Assembly (NCBI GenBank): GCA_028704385.1
Contig: JAQVLA010000002.1
Span: 62,001 to 126,000, forward strand
DNA length: 64,000 nt
DNA from: Bacteroidales bacterium
GTDB taxonomy: Bacteria > Bacteroidota > Bacteroidia > Bacteroidales > F082
Direction: 5' to 3'
Positions 8,886 through 17,777 of the stretch are shown here, piece by piece. Within the stretch, counting starts at the first letter, position 1, and each line of letters starts with the position of its first letter. The notes beneath the pieces were generated by a model that saw only the letters and a list, made by a program, of their open reading frames with translations, did no database searches and was not told where the DNA came from. Both the position numbers and the translations under genes were made by a program.

Positions 8886-11390
8886 TTATTTTCTGATTGT
8901 TAAACTTACAAAATAGGTGGTACCATAAAGGTAGGAATATTTGTCTGGAAAGCGATCAGGAGTGTTTAAATCGCTTCGCAGTTGTTCGTATCCCCACGAA
9001 ACAAGTTCCTGATTGTTTAAAATGTTATTTACGCTAAGGATAAGTGAAATGTAGTAGCCATTCACTCTCCAGGATTTGCCACCAAAGAAATCCAGCGTAA
9101 AACCATCCTCAAGTTTGGGTTGGTCAAGAATTTGATTAATCCTTACATCACCTTCTTTGTAGGCACTCAATCCTTCGGCTGTATGATTATCCGGATTGGG
9201 ATCAAAATAGAAGCGATCAAAATAATTGCCTGTCAGGTTGACCCACCAGAATTTTGGAGAATTGTATTTAATACCCATTGATAAAGCCGTTTGTGGCATA
9301 CCACCTACATGGTAATTCTTCAGGTAAACAGTTCTGTTATCTGCCAGCAACTCGGCATCATTATCTCTGGATATCGTTACATTTGGCCGGTTTGTATAGA
9401 TGTTTTCGCTATAGGCTGCAACAGCCTGCATCGAGAAGGTTGGAGAGAGGTTAAATTCCGAGCCGAATTCAATACCCTGAAACTGCTGATCCATATCTTT
9501 CATGATGTAATTTACGAATTCGCGCAGGTCTTCATGGTAAAAGCTTCTGAGCCAGATATCATCTTTCACCTTGGTATGATAAACCGTCAATCGGGCTTTA
9601 ACATCCGGTGTACGAAGCACATAACTCAGATCTCCCGAAAGGATATTTGAGCTGGTTAATCCTTCAACGGTGCTATGTCGTGTACGAGGCGATATAAAAA
9701 CATCCCTGAAATAGGGAGCTCTTGTTGAATAGCCGGCATTCGCCACCAGATAGTTTCTTCCGTTGAGGGCATAACTTGCACCGGCTTTTAAGCCATAATC
9801 AAAGAAATTGTTTTTGTCGCTGTCGCCGTACGAATTATCTGGAAATCGGCCATTTTGCATATTACCTGTACGCCAGAAAGTGGTTCCTGAAAGTTCAGCA
9901 GCAGCATAGAGATCAACTTTCGCAAGTTTCCAGCTTGCCTGTCCCCATGCACGATAATTCTGCTGATTAGCATAATAGTCGTAACCAAAAATATCGCCTT
10001 CGCGAACCAACCTGTTTGGTTTACGAAGGTCGCTTTGCGAAACATCTGTAATAAAACTTGATTCCTGATCTGAAAATTTGTCCACATCAAGGTAAAAATC
10101 GCCGCCAAGCAAATCCTCAATCACTTTGTGATGTCTGGTTTTACTCAGGTGTACTTCTGCTCCTCCACTCAATCTGGTGATTGCATTTAGCTGATGTTGA
10201 AGATTAATCATCAGGCCTTTCTGGTTTTTGTCCATCCGGCGATCTTCTACAATATATTTTGATTTATTACCGCTGACATTATTACCAGCAATGCCTTCCA
10301 CATTATTTATTGTAGCAAGGTTTTTGCTGTTGGCAAAATAAAAATGATCCCAGTTTAATTGTCTGAAGTTCTCATTGTTCATCCATTGTTCGCGATAATA
10401 GCCGGCCGAAGCCTCATCACCCATAAGCTCAAAATAGCTGGGCAGGTTGCGGTAATAATCGGGACGTGGATCGTTGGCATCGGCCCAGTCAAGTGCTGTT
10501 GAACCACCTCTGCCAAACCAATAATAAGCTGTTGTTTGAATTTCTGTTTTTTGGTTGGGATTCCAGTAGTGCGACAGCTGAATCATGGGTTGATTGTAAT
10601 TGCTTACGCGTGCATTACGTTTTTCACCATCCTGGTAACCCCAATAGGGATTGTAATAATTTGTTCCGGCAAGGTCATAGGCTTCCTGCACAACAGCAGT
10701 TCCACTACCTCGCTTTGTAGGTGCGGCAAAAGCGATTAAACCGATGCTGTGCTTTTTGTTAAAATGTTTTTCGACCGACATAAAATAGCTCCAGCCATCA
10801 TAAAATGTTCCTTCCTGATAGCTTTCGTTAGCCCAGCGTCTTGACCCTGAAATGGTTAAAGCCCAGCCATTGTCCATCAGTCCGGTTGCATGGGTAAGCA
10901 TAACCCGATTGCGATAACTACGGTTTGAAGCAGCGTAACTTACACCTGTTGATGGCCTGTAAGTGCTGGCCCGGGTAATGATGTTGGTTATTCCGCCAAA
11001 ACTACCAAAGCCATAATCCGATTCTGCAATCCCGTTTGCAATAACTTTGTTACGAACGGCATCGTTCAATCCGCCCCAGTTCGACCAATAGGCCCGGCCT
11101 GTTTCCGGATCGTTCATCCTTACTCCGTTTAACAAAATATTGGTGAATTCGGAGTCTAGTCCGCGAATCCTGAAACGCATCGAACCAAAGCTGTATCCGG
11201 CAGTGGAAACAAAAACATCGTCTGAGGATTGTAAAAGACCTGATAAATCAGTAGAACTCTCTGCCTCTTCAAGCTCAGATTCGGTAAGTACAATAGCCGG
11301 AAGTGTGGGGGATGTTAAAGTTGTGTCGGTTTGTGCATTAACGATAGAGAAAAATGCTAAACCTGACAACAGCAAAAAAAACTTCTTCAT
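8886..11390 (-). CDS. TonB-dependent outer-membrane receptor
   Basis: 834 residues: signal peptide to NAQ (about residue 20), a TonB plug domain at about 45-150 (SAGYSFGSMRFRIRGLDSEF, LLNGVRMNDPETG), then a beta-barrel ending in LYGTTYFVSLTIRK with a terminal aromatic/basic strand. Unlike SusC it has no N-terminal carboxypeptidase-regulatory domain, so it is a classical receptor rather than a SusC type. It imports a ligand across the outer membrane using TonB energy. It is first in an operon with the DUF5689 lipoprotein and divergent from a secreted nuclease, which suggests uptake of nucleic-acid fragments or phosphorylated compounds (inference). Confidence 0.9.
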   Translation of the reverse strand: MKKFFLLLSGLAFFSIVNAQTDTTLTSPTLPAIVLTESELEEAESSTDLSGLLQSSDDVFVSTAGYSFGSMRFRIRGLDSEFTNILLNGVRMNDPETGRAYWSNWGGLNDAVRNKVIANGIAESDYGFGSFGGITNIITRASTYRPSTGVSYAASNRSYRNRVMLTHATGLMDNGWALTISGSRRWANESYQEGTFYDGWSYFMSVEKHFNKKHSIGLIAFAAPTKRGSGTAVVQEAYDLAGTNYYNPYWGYQDGEKRNARVSNYNQPMIQLSHYWNPNQKTEIQTTAYYWFGRGGSTALDWADANDPRPDYYRNLPSYFELMGDEASAGYYREQWMNNENFRQLNWDHFYFANSKNLATINNVEGIAGNNVSGNKSKYIVEDRRMDKNQKGLMINLQHQLNAITRLSGGAEVHLSKTRHHKVIEDLLGGDFYLDVDKFSDQESSFITDVSQSDLRKPNRLVREGDIFGYDYYANQQNYRAWGQASWKLAKVDLYAAAELSGTTFWRTGNMQNGRFPDNSYGDSDKNNFFDYGLKAGASYALNGRNYLVANAGYSTRAPYFRDVFISPRTRHSTVEGLTSSNILSGDLSYVLRTPDVKARLTVYHTKVKDDIWLRSFYHEDLREFVNYIMKDMDQQFQGIEFGSEFNLSPTFSMQAVAAYSENIYTNRPNVTISRDNDAELLADNRTVYLKNYHVGGMPQTALSMGIKYNSPKFWWVNLTGNYFDRFYFDPNPDNHTAEGLSAYKEGDVRINQILDQPKLEDGFTLDFFGGKSWRVNGYYISLILSVNNILNNQELVSWGYEQLRSDLNTPDRFPDKYSYLYGTTYFVSLTIRK

Positions 11391-11423
11391 GAATACTGCA
11401 TTATATTACTAAAATTCGAGCTG

Positions 11424-11431
11424 CAAATTTA
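11424..11431 (-). promoter_or_regulatory. -7 promoter box of the TonB receptor operon
   Basis: TAAATTTG on the minus strand, a perfect TAnnTTTG, 33 bases before the receptor ATG. A TTTG (minus strand, 11459-11456) lies 24 bases further upstream, slightly outside the usual spacing for the -33 element. Confidence 0.55.
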
Positions 11432-11504
11432 GCGTTTTTCGCTTGGGACATTCACAAATATTTCAAAAGCTTATCGAAAACATGAAATTCTAAGCTGTAA
11501 ACCT

Positions 11505-11512
11505 TAATTTTG
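11505..11512 (+). promoter_or_regulatory. -7 promoter box of the secreted nuclease gene
   Basis: TAATTTTG, a perfect TAnnTTTG, ending 21 bases before the ATG at 11534. Together with the box at 11424-11431 it makes a compact divergent promoter region of 143 bases. Confidence 0.55.
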
Positions 11513-11533
11513 CACACTCAAAAATATATTGGC

Positions 11534-12583
11534 ATGTTAAGAATCGTTTTCCTTCAGCTGGCTTTACTCGTTTTTGTTCTCACTCCTGATCTTGCTTTTG
11601 CTCAAAAAGCTTTTAAAGTTGGAGTTGTTGCTTTTTATAATCTCGAAAATTTATTCGACACTATCAACGACCCGAATATTAATGATGAAGAGTTTTTGCC
11701 AGCCGGGCAAAATCGTTGGAATGCAGAAAAATATACTATAAAATTAGATAGGTTGTCAGAAGCCATCGAAGGCATTGGAACCGATGTAAGTCCTTTTGGA
11801 GCTCATATTTTGGGTGTTTCAGAAATAGAGAATCGGGAAGTATTGGAAGATCTGGTGGCATCTGAACGTTTGAAGAACCGCAATTATCAGATTATACATT
11901 ACGATTCGCCCGATCGCAGAGGTGTGGATGTGGCTATGCTTTATCAGGCCGATTTTTTTGAGCCGACAAATACCAAATCCTATTTTCTTGAAGTGGAAGG
12001 GATGCCGCATTTTCGCTCCCGTGATCAACTAGTGGTTAGCGGACTGTTTGAGGGAGAAGTAATGCATTTTATTGTCAACCACTGGCCTTCGCGCTATGGT
12101 GGCGAAAAAAGATCGCGTCCACTGCGGATGGCTGCTGCTGCATTAAACAGACATATCGTTGACTCTTTGCTTCTGCTGGATGCCGAAGCAAAAATTGTTG
12201 TGATGGGCGATTTGAATGATAATCCAACGAATAAAAGTGTACTGGATGTTTTAGCGGCCAAAGGGCAAAAAACAAATTTGAAATCAGCTGAACTATACAA
12301 CCCTTATTATGATTTATATAAAAAAGGGATTGGCTCTAATGCTTACCGGGATGCCTGGAGTCTTTTTGATCAGCTGATTATCAGCCAGGCGTTGATTGGT
12401 GATGATTATGAAACCTATCAGATGAAGTATGCCAAAGTATATTTCAAGCCCGAGATGACCCAAACCAGTGGCCGATTTAAAGGTTACCCTTTCCGGACTT
12501 TTGCTGGTGGTGTTTTTCTGGGTGGTTACAGCGACCATTTTCCGGCTTATATTGTTCTGATCAAAGAAGTGAAGCAGAATTAA
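11534..12583 (+). CDS. secreted endonuclease/exonuclease/phosphatase family protein
   Basis: 349 residues with a cleavable signal peptide (to about AFA, residue 23) and no lipobox, so probably periplasmic or secreted, unlike the lipoprotein paralogue at 2762-3793. It keeps the same catalytic set: N36 (FYNLENLF), E97 (VSEIE), VNHWPSRYGG, GDLNDNP and YSDHFP. The frame runs upstream to a TTG at 11510 which is the end of a -7 promoter box, so I use the ATG at 11534. Divergent from the TonB receptor operon; the setting fits a nuclease that prepares substrate for uptake. Confidence 0.87.
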   Translation: MLRIVFLQLALLVFVLTPDLAFAQKAFKVGVVAFYNLENLFDTINDPNINDEEFLPAGQNRWNAEKYTIKLDRLSEAIEGIGTDVSPFGAHILGVSEIENREVLEDLVASERLKNRNYQIIHYDSPDRRGVDVAMLYQADFFEPTNTKSYFLEVEGMPHFRSRDQLVVSGLFEGEVMHFIVNHWPSRYGGEKRSRPLRMAAAALNRHIVDSLLLLDAEAKIVVMGDLNDNPTNKSVLDVLAAKGQKTNLKSAELYNPYYDLYKKGIGSNAYRDAWSLFDQLIISQALIGDDYETYQMKYAKVYFKPEMTQTSGRFKGYPFRTFAGGVFLGGYSDHFPAYIVLIKEVKQN

Positions 12584-12646
12584 TTTGTATTGAGAAGGTT
12601 TTCTTTTAAAGTAAACAAGGAGATAAATTATCCTCTGATCTATCAA

Positions 12647-15600
12647 TCATTTGAGACCAGCTTCAATTTCACGCATCAGCTCTAGTGCTTTTTGAACCGA
12701 GTCAATCGATTTGATATGCAAAAGTAGTTTGCCATTTGTTTCTTTCATCCGGCAAAGTTCAGGATTAGCCTGTACAAATCTGAGCATGGCCGAAAACCCT
12801 GCAGATTGGTAGTACGCCGATTGCTGATCGCTCACAAAATAAGCTGTGAGCATTTTGTTCTTCAGCACGAGTTTTTCAAATCCCAGATTGCGGGCAATCC
12901 ATCGCAAACGAATCGTATTAAAAAGTGAATTGGTTTGTTTTGGTATGGGGCCAAAGCGGTCAATAAGCACTTCGGCAAATGATTCCAGACTTTCTTCATC
13001 GGCCAGATTGTCGAGTTCGGAATATAATCTGATACGTTCGGCAGAGGTTGAAACATAATTGCCTGGAATCAGAATTTCCAGGTCGGATTCAAACACGCAT
13101 TCACGCACAAATTGCTTTGGTGTATCGGTTGTGAAAAGATCTTTAAACTCTGTTTCTTTAAGTTCGAGAATGGCTTCGTCCAATATTTTATGAAAAGTTT
13201 CGAAGCCTATGTCGTTGATAAAACCACTCTGTTCGCCACCCAGCAGGTTGCCGGCACCTCTGATGTCCAAATCTCTGAGGGCAATATTAAATCCGCTTCC
13301 CAGATCGGCAAATTCCTCCAAAGCTCTTAAACGTTTTTGTGCTTCACTGGTCAGTGCTGCCATGGGCGGTGCAAGCAAATAACAGAAGGCTTTTTTGTTT
13401 GAACGCCCAACACGTCCGCGTAATTGGTGCAAATCGCTTAATCCGTAATGATGTGCTTCGTTAATAATAATAGTGTTGGCATTTGAGATATCCAATCCCG
13501 ACTCAATAATGGTAGTAGCCAGCAACACATCGTAATCGCCATTGATAAAACCAAGCATGGTTTTCTCAAGCCGGTGGCCGTCCATTTGTCCGTGAGCAAT
13601 GGCAACCCGAATACCTGGGACAAATTTTATTATCATATCATGCACATCCATAATATTTTGCACACGATTATGCACAAAAAACACCTGACCATCACGCGAA
13701 AGCTCGTATTGGATAGCATCCCGTATGAGAGTTTCGTTGAACGATCTGATCTCAGTTTGAACAGGATAGCGATTTGGTGGCGGAGTGTTAATGATACTCA
13801 GGTCGCGGGCTCCCATCATCGAAAATTGCAGGGTTCGTGGGATGGGTGTTGCGGTGAGTGTCAGGGTGTCCACATTGGCTTTTATTTGTTTTAGCTTTTC
13901 TTTTGCAGCCACGCCAAATTTCTGTTCTTCATCAATAATAAGAAGTCCAAGATCTTTGAAAATCACATCTTTGCTAATTAACCGATGCGTGCCTATTAAA
14001 ATGTCAATCGTACCTTTTTTAAGTTTCTCTAAGGTCTCGTTTTGTTGTTTAGCCGATTTAAACCGATTAAGATAATCTATTTCGACAGGAAATCCGTTTA
14101 AGCGATCTTTGAAGGTTTTAAAATGCTGCAAGGCCAATATGGTGGTCGGGACAAGTATGGCCACCTGCTTTGAATCGGTTACTGCTTTAAAGGCAGCTCT
14201 TATTGCGATTTCTGTTTTACCAAAGCCCACATCGCCGCACACAAGCCGGTCCATCGGTGCTTCCGATTCCATGTCTTTTTTCACATCAACGGTTGCTTTG
14301 AGCTGGTCTGGTGTATCTTCATAAATGAATGAAGCTTCCAGTTCGGCTTGCAGGTAAGTGTCGGGCATAAACTGGAAGCCCGGACTGTTTCTGCGTTCGG
14401 CATAAAGTTTAATCAGTTCCCTGGCGATGTCTTTAACCCGGGTTTTGGCCTTGTTTTTAAGCTTGTTCCATGCATTTGATCCGAGTTTGCTTAGCGTAGG
14501 TTCGGCACCATCCTTACCGCTGTATTTGGCGATGCGATGCAGGGAGTGGATGCTCACATACAGCAGATCGCTATTTTGATAAATCAGCCTTACTGCTTCC
14601 TGTCGTTTACCGTTGTTATCAATCATTTCCAGACCATCAAAACGACCAATCCCATGATCAATATGCGTTACAAAATCGCCTGGCTTAAGCTCGTTCAACT
14701 CCTTGATGGTGATGGCTTCTTTGGCTGCAAAAGCGTCTCTAAGCCTGAAGCGGTGATAGCGTTCAAAAATCTGATGGTCAGTGAACAGACATACTTTTTC
14801 TGTCTGGTTAATATATCCTGCACACAGGCTATGATATACCGGTACAAAGTTGGCTTGTTCGTCTTCGGGTGTATCATGTTGAAGATCAGACAAAATAGAT
14901 TGCAATCGCTCGAGTTGCCGACTGCTTTCTGAAAAAATATAAACCTGAAATCCGGTAGTTTTCTTTTCTTTAAGGTGCGCTAAAAACAGATCGAAGTTTT
15001 TGTTGAAAACAGGCTGAGGTAGTGTGTGAAAATGATAATCTGGTTCAGATGTCATTATGCCTGAATTCCCCCACTCAATAGTTTTAATTTCCGCAAGTTG
15101 ACTGATGATATCATGCGATTGCGAAAAAGTCTGTAAAGGCGTATATTGTTTGTTTTCATGCTGAATCTTTTCGTTGGCTTCCAGGGCTTTTTCCCACACC
15201 ATATCAATTCGTTCAGCAAGTGCCTGAGATTCATCAATCCAAACCAAAAGGTTCTGAGGCAAGTGCTTTAGGAGTGATTCACGTTCTTCGACCAACATCC
15301 GTTCGTGCATATTAGGGAGGAGTACAACTTTGTCGAGTTTATGCAGCGAACGTTGCGAAACCGGATCAAAACTTCGGATGGACTCTACCTCATCCCCAAA
15401 AAATTCAATCCGGAAGGGATGTTCATCCGCAAAAGAAAAAACATCCACAATACCACCACGCAAGGCAAACTGACCGGGTTCGATCACGAAATCTACACGT
15501 TCAAAATGAAACTCTGCCAAAAAATCTGTAAGGAAATCAAGTGAAACAGCTTCGGCAGTTTTGATGCGAAAACTGTTTTGGTTCAGGAGCTTCTGCGTAA

Positions 15601-16006
15601 AAACCTTCTCGCTCAAGGCTTCGGGATAAGTTACGGCAATGGTTTTGCGGTTGGTTGTACTTACACGACGCAAAACTTCCGTACGCGATAAAATATAGTT
15701 GTTGTCGGCTTTCTCAGGCTCATAGGGCCTTTTGTACGAGGTTGGATAAAAGAGTACCGTTTTTTTGTTGAGTGCTTTTTCGCGTTCATCAAGCAGGTTT
15801 TCAAGATCGTTGTAACAATAGGCAGCGGATTCTTTATCAGCACATACTACCAGATGAAAAAATTTACTTTCTTGTGCTACAGATGCTGTTAGGACTGCTT
15901 TTGAAGATCCGGCCAAACCTTTTAAAAGCAAATGCTGTTGATGGTTTATTTTCTCAAGAAGCTGATCGACTTGTTGTGTTGAAAAAAAACTATGTTTAGT
16001 TGACAA
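12647..16006 (-). CDS. mfd: transcription-repair coupling factor Mfd
   Basis: SF2 translocase that removes stalled RNA polymerase from DNA lesions and recruits UvrA. About 1119 residues from the chosen start. Domains in order: UvrB-like N-terminal module, RNA-polymerase-interacting CarD-like domain (LKPGDFVTHIDHGIGRFDG), helicase motor with GDVGFGKTE (Walker A), DEEQKFG (DEAD-box) and LTATPIPRTL, the RGRVGR motif VI, and the C-terminal TRCF domain. The frame continues to a TTG at 16072, but a perfect -7 box lies at 16024-16031, so the TTG at 16006 (STKHSFFS follows) is more likely; no in-frame ATG exists near. Divergent from trhO. Confidence 0.95.
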   Translation of the reverse strand: MSTKHSFFSTQQVDQLLEKINHQQHLLLKGLAGSSKAVLTASVAQESKFFHLVVCADKESAAYCYNDLENLLDEREKALNKKTVLFYPTSYKRPYEPEKADNNYILSRTEVLRRVSTTNRKTIAVTYPEALSEKVFTQKLLNQNSFRIKTAEAVSLDFLTDFLAEFHFERVDFVIEPGQFALRGGIVDVFSFADEHPFRIEFFGDEVESIRSFDPVSQRSLHKLDKVVLLPNMHERMLVEERESLLKHLPQNLLVWIDESQALAERIDMVWEKALEANEKIQHENKQYTPLQTFSQSHDIISQLAEIKTIEWGNSGIMTSEPDYHFHTLPQPVFNKNFDLFLAHLKEKKTTGFQVYIFSESSRQLERLQSILSDLQHDTPEDEQANFVPVYHSLCAGYINQTEKVCLFTDHQIFERYHRFRLRDAFAAKEAITIKELNELKPGDFVTHIDHGIGRFDGLEMIDNNGKRQEAVRLIYQNSDLLYVSIHSLHRIAKYSGKDGAEPTLSKLGSNAWNKLKNKAKTRVKDIARELIKLYAERRNSPGFQFMPDTYLQAELEASFIYEDTPDQLKATVDVKKDMESEAPMDRLVCGDVGFGKTEIAIRAAFKAVTDSKQVAILVPTTILALQHFKTFKDRLNGFPVEIDYLNRFKSAKQQNETLEKLKKGTIDILIGTHRLISKDVIFKDLGLLIIDEEQKFGVAAKEKLKQIKANVDTLTLTATPIPRTLQFSMMGARDLSIINTPPPNRYPVQTEIRSFNETLIRDAIQYELSRDGQVFFVHNRVQNIMDVHDMIIKFVPGIRVAIAHGQMDGHRLEKTMLGFINGDYDVLLATTIIESGLDISNANTIIINEAHHYGLSDLHQLRGRVGRSNKKAFCYLLAPPMAALTSEAQKRLRALEEFADLGSGFNIALRDLDIRGAGNLLGGEQSGFINDIGFETFHKILDEAILELKETEFKDLFTTDTPKQFVRECVFESDLEILIPGNYVSTSAERIRLYSELDNLADEESLESFAEVLIDRFGPIPKQTNSLFNTIRLRWIARNLGFEKLVLKNKMLTAYFVSDQQSAYYQSAGFSAMLRFVQANPELCRMKETNGKLLLHIKSIDSVQKALELMREIEAGLK

Positions 16007-16023
16007 AACCTTGATTTTTGCTG

Positions 16024-16031
16024 CAAAAATA
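16024..16031 (-). promoter_or_regulatory. -7 promoter box of mfd
   Basis: TATTTTTG on the minus strand, a perfect TAnnTTTG, 17 bases before the TTG start at 16006. It lies inside the longest possible reading frame, which is the reason for the shorter start. Confidence 0.5.
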
Positions 16032-16073
16032 GTGATAGAATCAATTTTGATCACGATTTTGTAAGAAATCAAT

Positions 16074-16081
16074 TAGTTTTG
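16074..16081 (+). promoter_or_regulatory. -7 promoter box of trhO
   Basis: TAGTTTTG, a perfect TAnnTTTG, 21 bases before the ATG at 16103. Divergent from the mfd box, 42 bases apart. Confidence 0.5.
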
Positions 16082-16102
16082 CACCCCAAAAGTTTATTTA
16101 GA

Positions 16103-17140
16103 ATGATTCTTTATAATAAAATTGATCGCAGAGAGCTAAAGCTGCGTTTGTTTCAGGAGGATTTTGACCGACGCACCCTGTCATTTTATTGTTTCGTCGA
16201 AATTGACGATCCGCAAAAGTATCGGGACGAGCTTTTTTTGAAGCTTTCGGAGATGAAGGTTTTTGGCAGGATTTATGTTGCCAGGGAAGGCATCAATGCG
16301 CAAATTAGTGTTCCTCTTCCTGAATTTGACCGCTTCAAAGCATATATCAAACAGCATCCATATACGCTTGATGTATTGTTAAATGAAGCTATTGAGGACA
16401 ATGGAAAATCATTTTACAAGCTCAAGATTCTTGTCAAATACAAAATTCTTTCGGACGGGTTGGATAACAGCACTTTTGATATTTATGATGTAGGAAAGCA
16501 TCTGGATGCTGAAAGCTATAATCAGAAACTAAGCGAACCCGAAACAGTGGTGATTGATCTCAGAAATCATTACGAGCATGAGGTGGGTCATTTTGAAAAT
16601 GCAATTCTGCCGGATGTTGATACTTACAAGGAATCGATTCCAGTGATCGTGGAACTATTGAAAGAGAAACAGCCAAAGAATATCATGCTGTATTGTACGG
16701 GCGGTATCAGATGCGAAAAGTTTTCTGCTTATTTGCGTCATCAGGGGTTTGAGCATGTTTTTCAGCTGAAAGGCGGTGTGATCAATTATGCACATCAGGT
16801 TCGTGAGCTTGAGATTGAAAGCAAGTTCAAAGGCAAGAATTTTGTTTTTGATGATCGAATGGGCGAACGGGTAACCAACGATGTTATTGCGCGCTGCCAT
16901 CAATGTGGCGAACCTGCTGACGTACATGTTAATTGTGCCAATGACGCCTGTCATTTGCTCTTTATACAATGCGAAAAATGTGCGGAAAAATATAGAAACT
17001 GTTGCTCTGAAGCCTGTAAGTCGATTATTCAATTGCCCGTTGAGGAACAAATACAACTTCGAAAAGGGAAAGTCCATGCCAATGCCCATCATAAATCGCG
17101 TTACGACAACCTGAAAAAGATTAATATCAGGGTGGATTAA
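16103..17140 (+). CDS. trhO: tRNA uridine(34) hydroxylase TrhO (rhodanese-related, YceA family)
   Basis: 345 residues. Family members hydroxylate U34 of tRNAs as the first step to 5-carboxymethoxy- or methoxyuridine. Seen: an N-terminal acylphosphatase-like domain (about 20-100, GRIYVAREGINAQIS), a rhodanese domain with the active loop CTGGIRCEK (Cys198), and a cysteine-rich C-terminus with CHQCG, CANDAC, CEKC and CCSEAC that probably binds zinc. The ATG at 16103 is used; the longer frame starts at a TTG that is the end of the -7 box. It stands alone between mfd and hpt. Confidence 0.92.
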   Translation: MILYNKIDRRELKLRLFQEDFDRRTLSFYCFVEIDDPQKYRDELFLKLSEMKVFGRIYVAREGINAQISVPLPEFDRFKAYIKQHPYTLDVLLNEAIEDNGKSFYKLKILVKYKILSDGLDNSTFDIYDVGKHLDAESYNQKLSEPETVVIDLRNHYEHEVGHFENAILPDVDTYKESIPVIVELLKEKQPKNIMLYCTGGIRCEKFSAYLRHQGFEHVFQLKGGVINYAHQVRELEIESKFKGKNFVFDDRMGERVTNDVIARCHQCGEPADVHVNCANDACHLLFIQCEKCAEKYRNCCSEACKSIIQLPVEEQIQLRKGKVHANAHHKSRYDNLKKINIRVD

Positions 17141-17173
17141 AGATTAAAAAAGACGGATCAACATAACATTCCT

Positions 17174-17181
17174 TATATTTG
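17174..17181 (+). promoter_or_regulatory. -7 promoter box of the hpt-adk operon
   Basis: TATATTTG, a perfect TAnnTTTG, 40 bases before hpt. A second copy of the same octamer (17213-17220) abuts the hpt ATG; it is too close to give a leader and is less likely to be used. Confidence 0.5.
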
Positions 17182-17221
17182 TTGGCTCGAAATCGGAACC
17201 AGCTTCCAAAAATATATTTGT

Positions 17222-17758
17222 ATGAGTATTATTCGTGTGCACGATAAAGAGTTTGATCTTTATATTCCTCAGGATCAGATTGAAAGGGCTATCAAAAAAG
17301 TTGCCGATCAACTTAATCGCGATATGGCCGGAAAAAACCCTTTGTTTTTGGTTGTTTTGAATGGCGCTTTTATGTTTGCTGCCGAGCTGTTTAAGCACCT
17401 GGAAATTGATTGTGAAATTTCTTTTGTAAAGCTTTCGTCCTATCTGGGTACCAGCACAACTCATGTGGTGCGCGAATTGATTGGTCTTGATCATTCGGTT
17501 CGGGGACGTAACATTATATTGGTAGAGGATATTGTTGATACAGGTTTAACGCTGAGGTACACACGGGATAAGTTGTTCAAGCTTGAGGCTAATGATGTAA
17601 AAATAGCAACAATGCTTTTCAAGCCAAAAGCTTTTACACACGATTACGAAGTAGATTATGTAGGCATCGAAATCCCCAACGACTTCATTATCGGCTATGG
17701 CCTCGATTATAACGAACATGCCCGCAATTTACCCGATATTTACAAAGTAATTTCATAA
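17222..17758 (+). CDS. hpt: hypoxanthine phosphoribosyltransferase
   Basis: Salvages hypoxanthine (and guanine) with PRPP to give IMP/GMP. 178 residues, normal length. The PRPP-binding loop VEDIVDTGLT is at 101-110 with the acidic pair E102/D103 and D106; the N-terminal VVLNGAFMFAAEL and the flexible-loop region LSSYLGTST are present, as is the C-terminal DYVGIEIPNDFIIGYGLD purine-contact segment. Start is an ATG. The gene ends 19 bases before the adenylate kinase gene, so the two form a purine-nucleotide operon. Confidence 0.95.
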   Translation: MSIIRVHDKEFDLYIPQDQIERAIKKVADQLNRDMAGKNPLFLVVLNGAFMFAAELFKHLEIDCEISFVKLSSYLGTSTTHVVRELIGLDHSVRGRNIILVEDIVDTGLTLRYTRDKLFKLEANDVKIATMLFKPKAFTHDYEVDYVGIEIPNDFIIGYGLDYNEHARNLPDIYKVIS

Positions 17759-17777
17759 ACAACGTCAAATTTTTATC

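Noticed and set aside
16007..16072. Mfd start at the TTG at 16072
   Set aside because: A perfect -7 box on the same strand lies within this stretch, so it is upstream of the transcript start.
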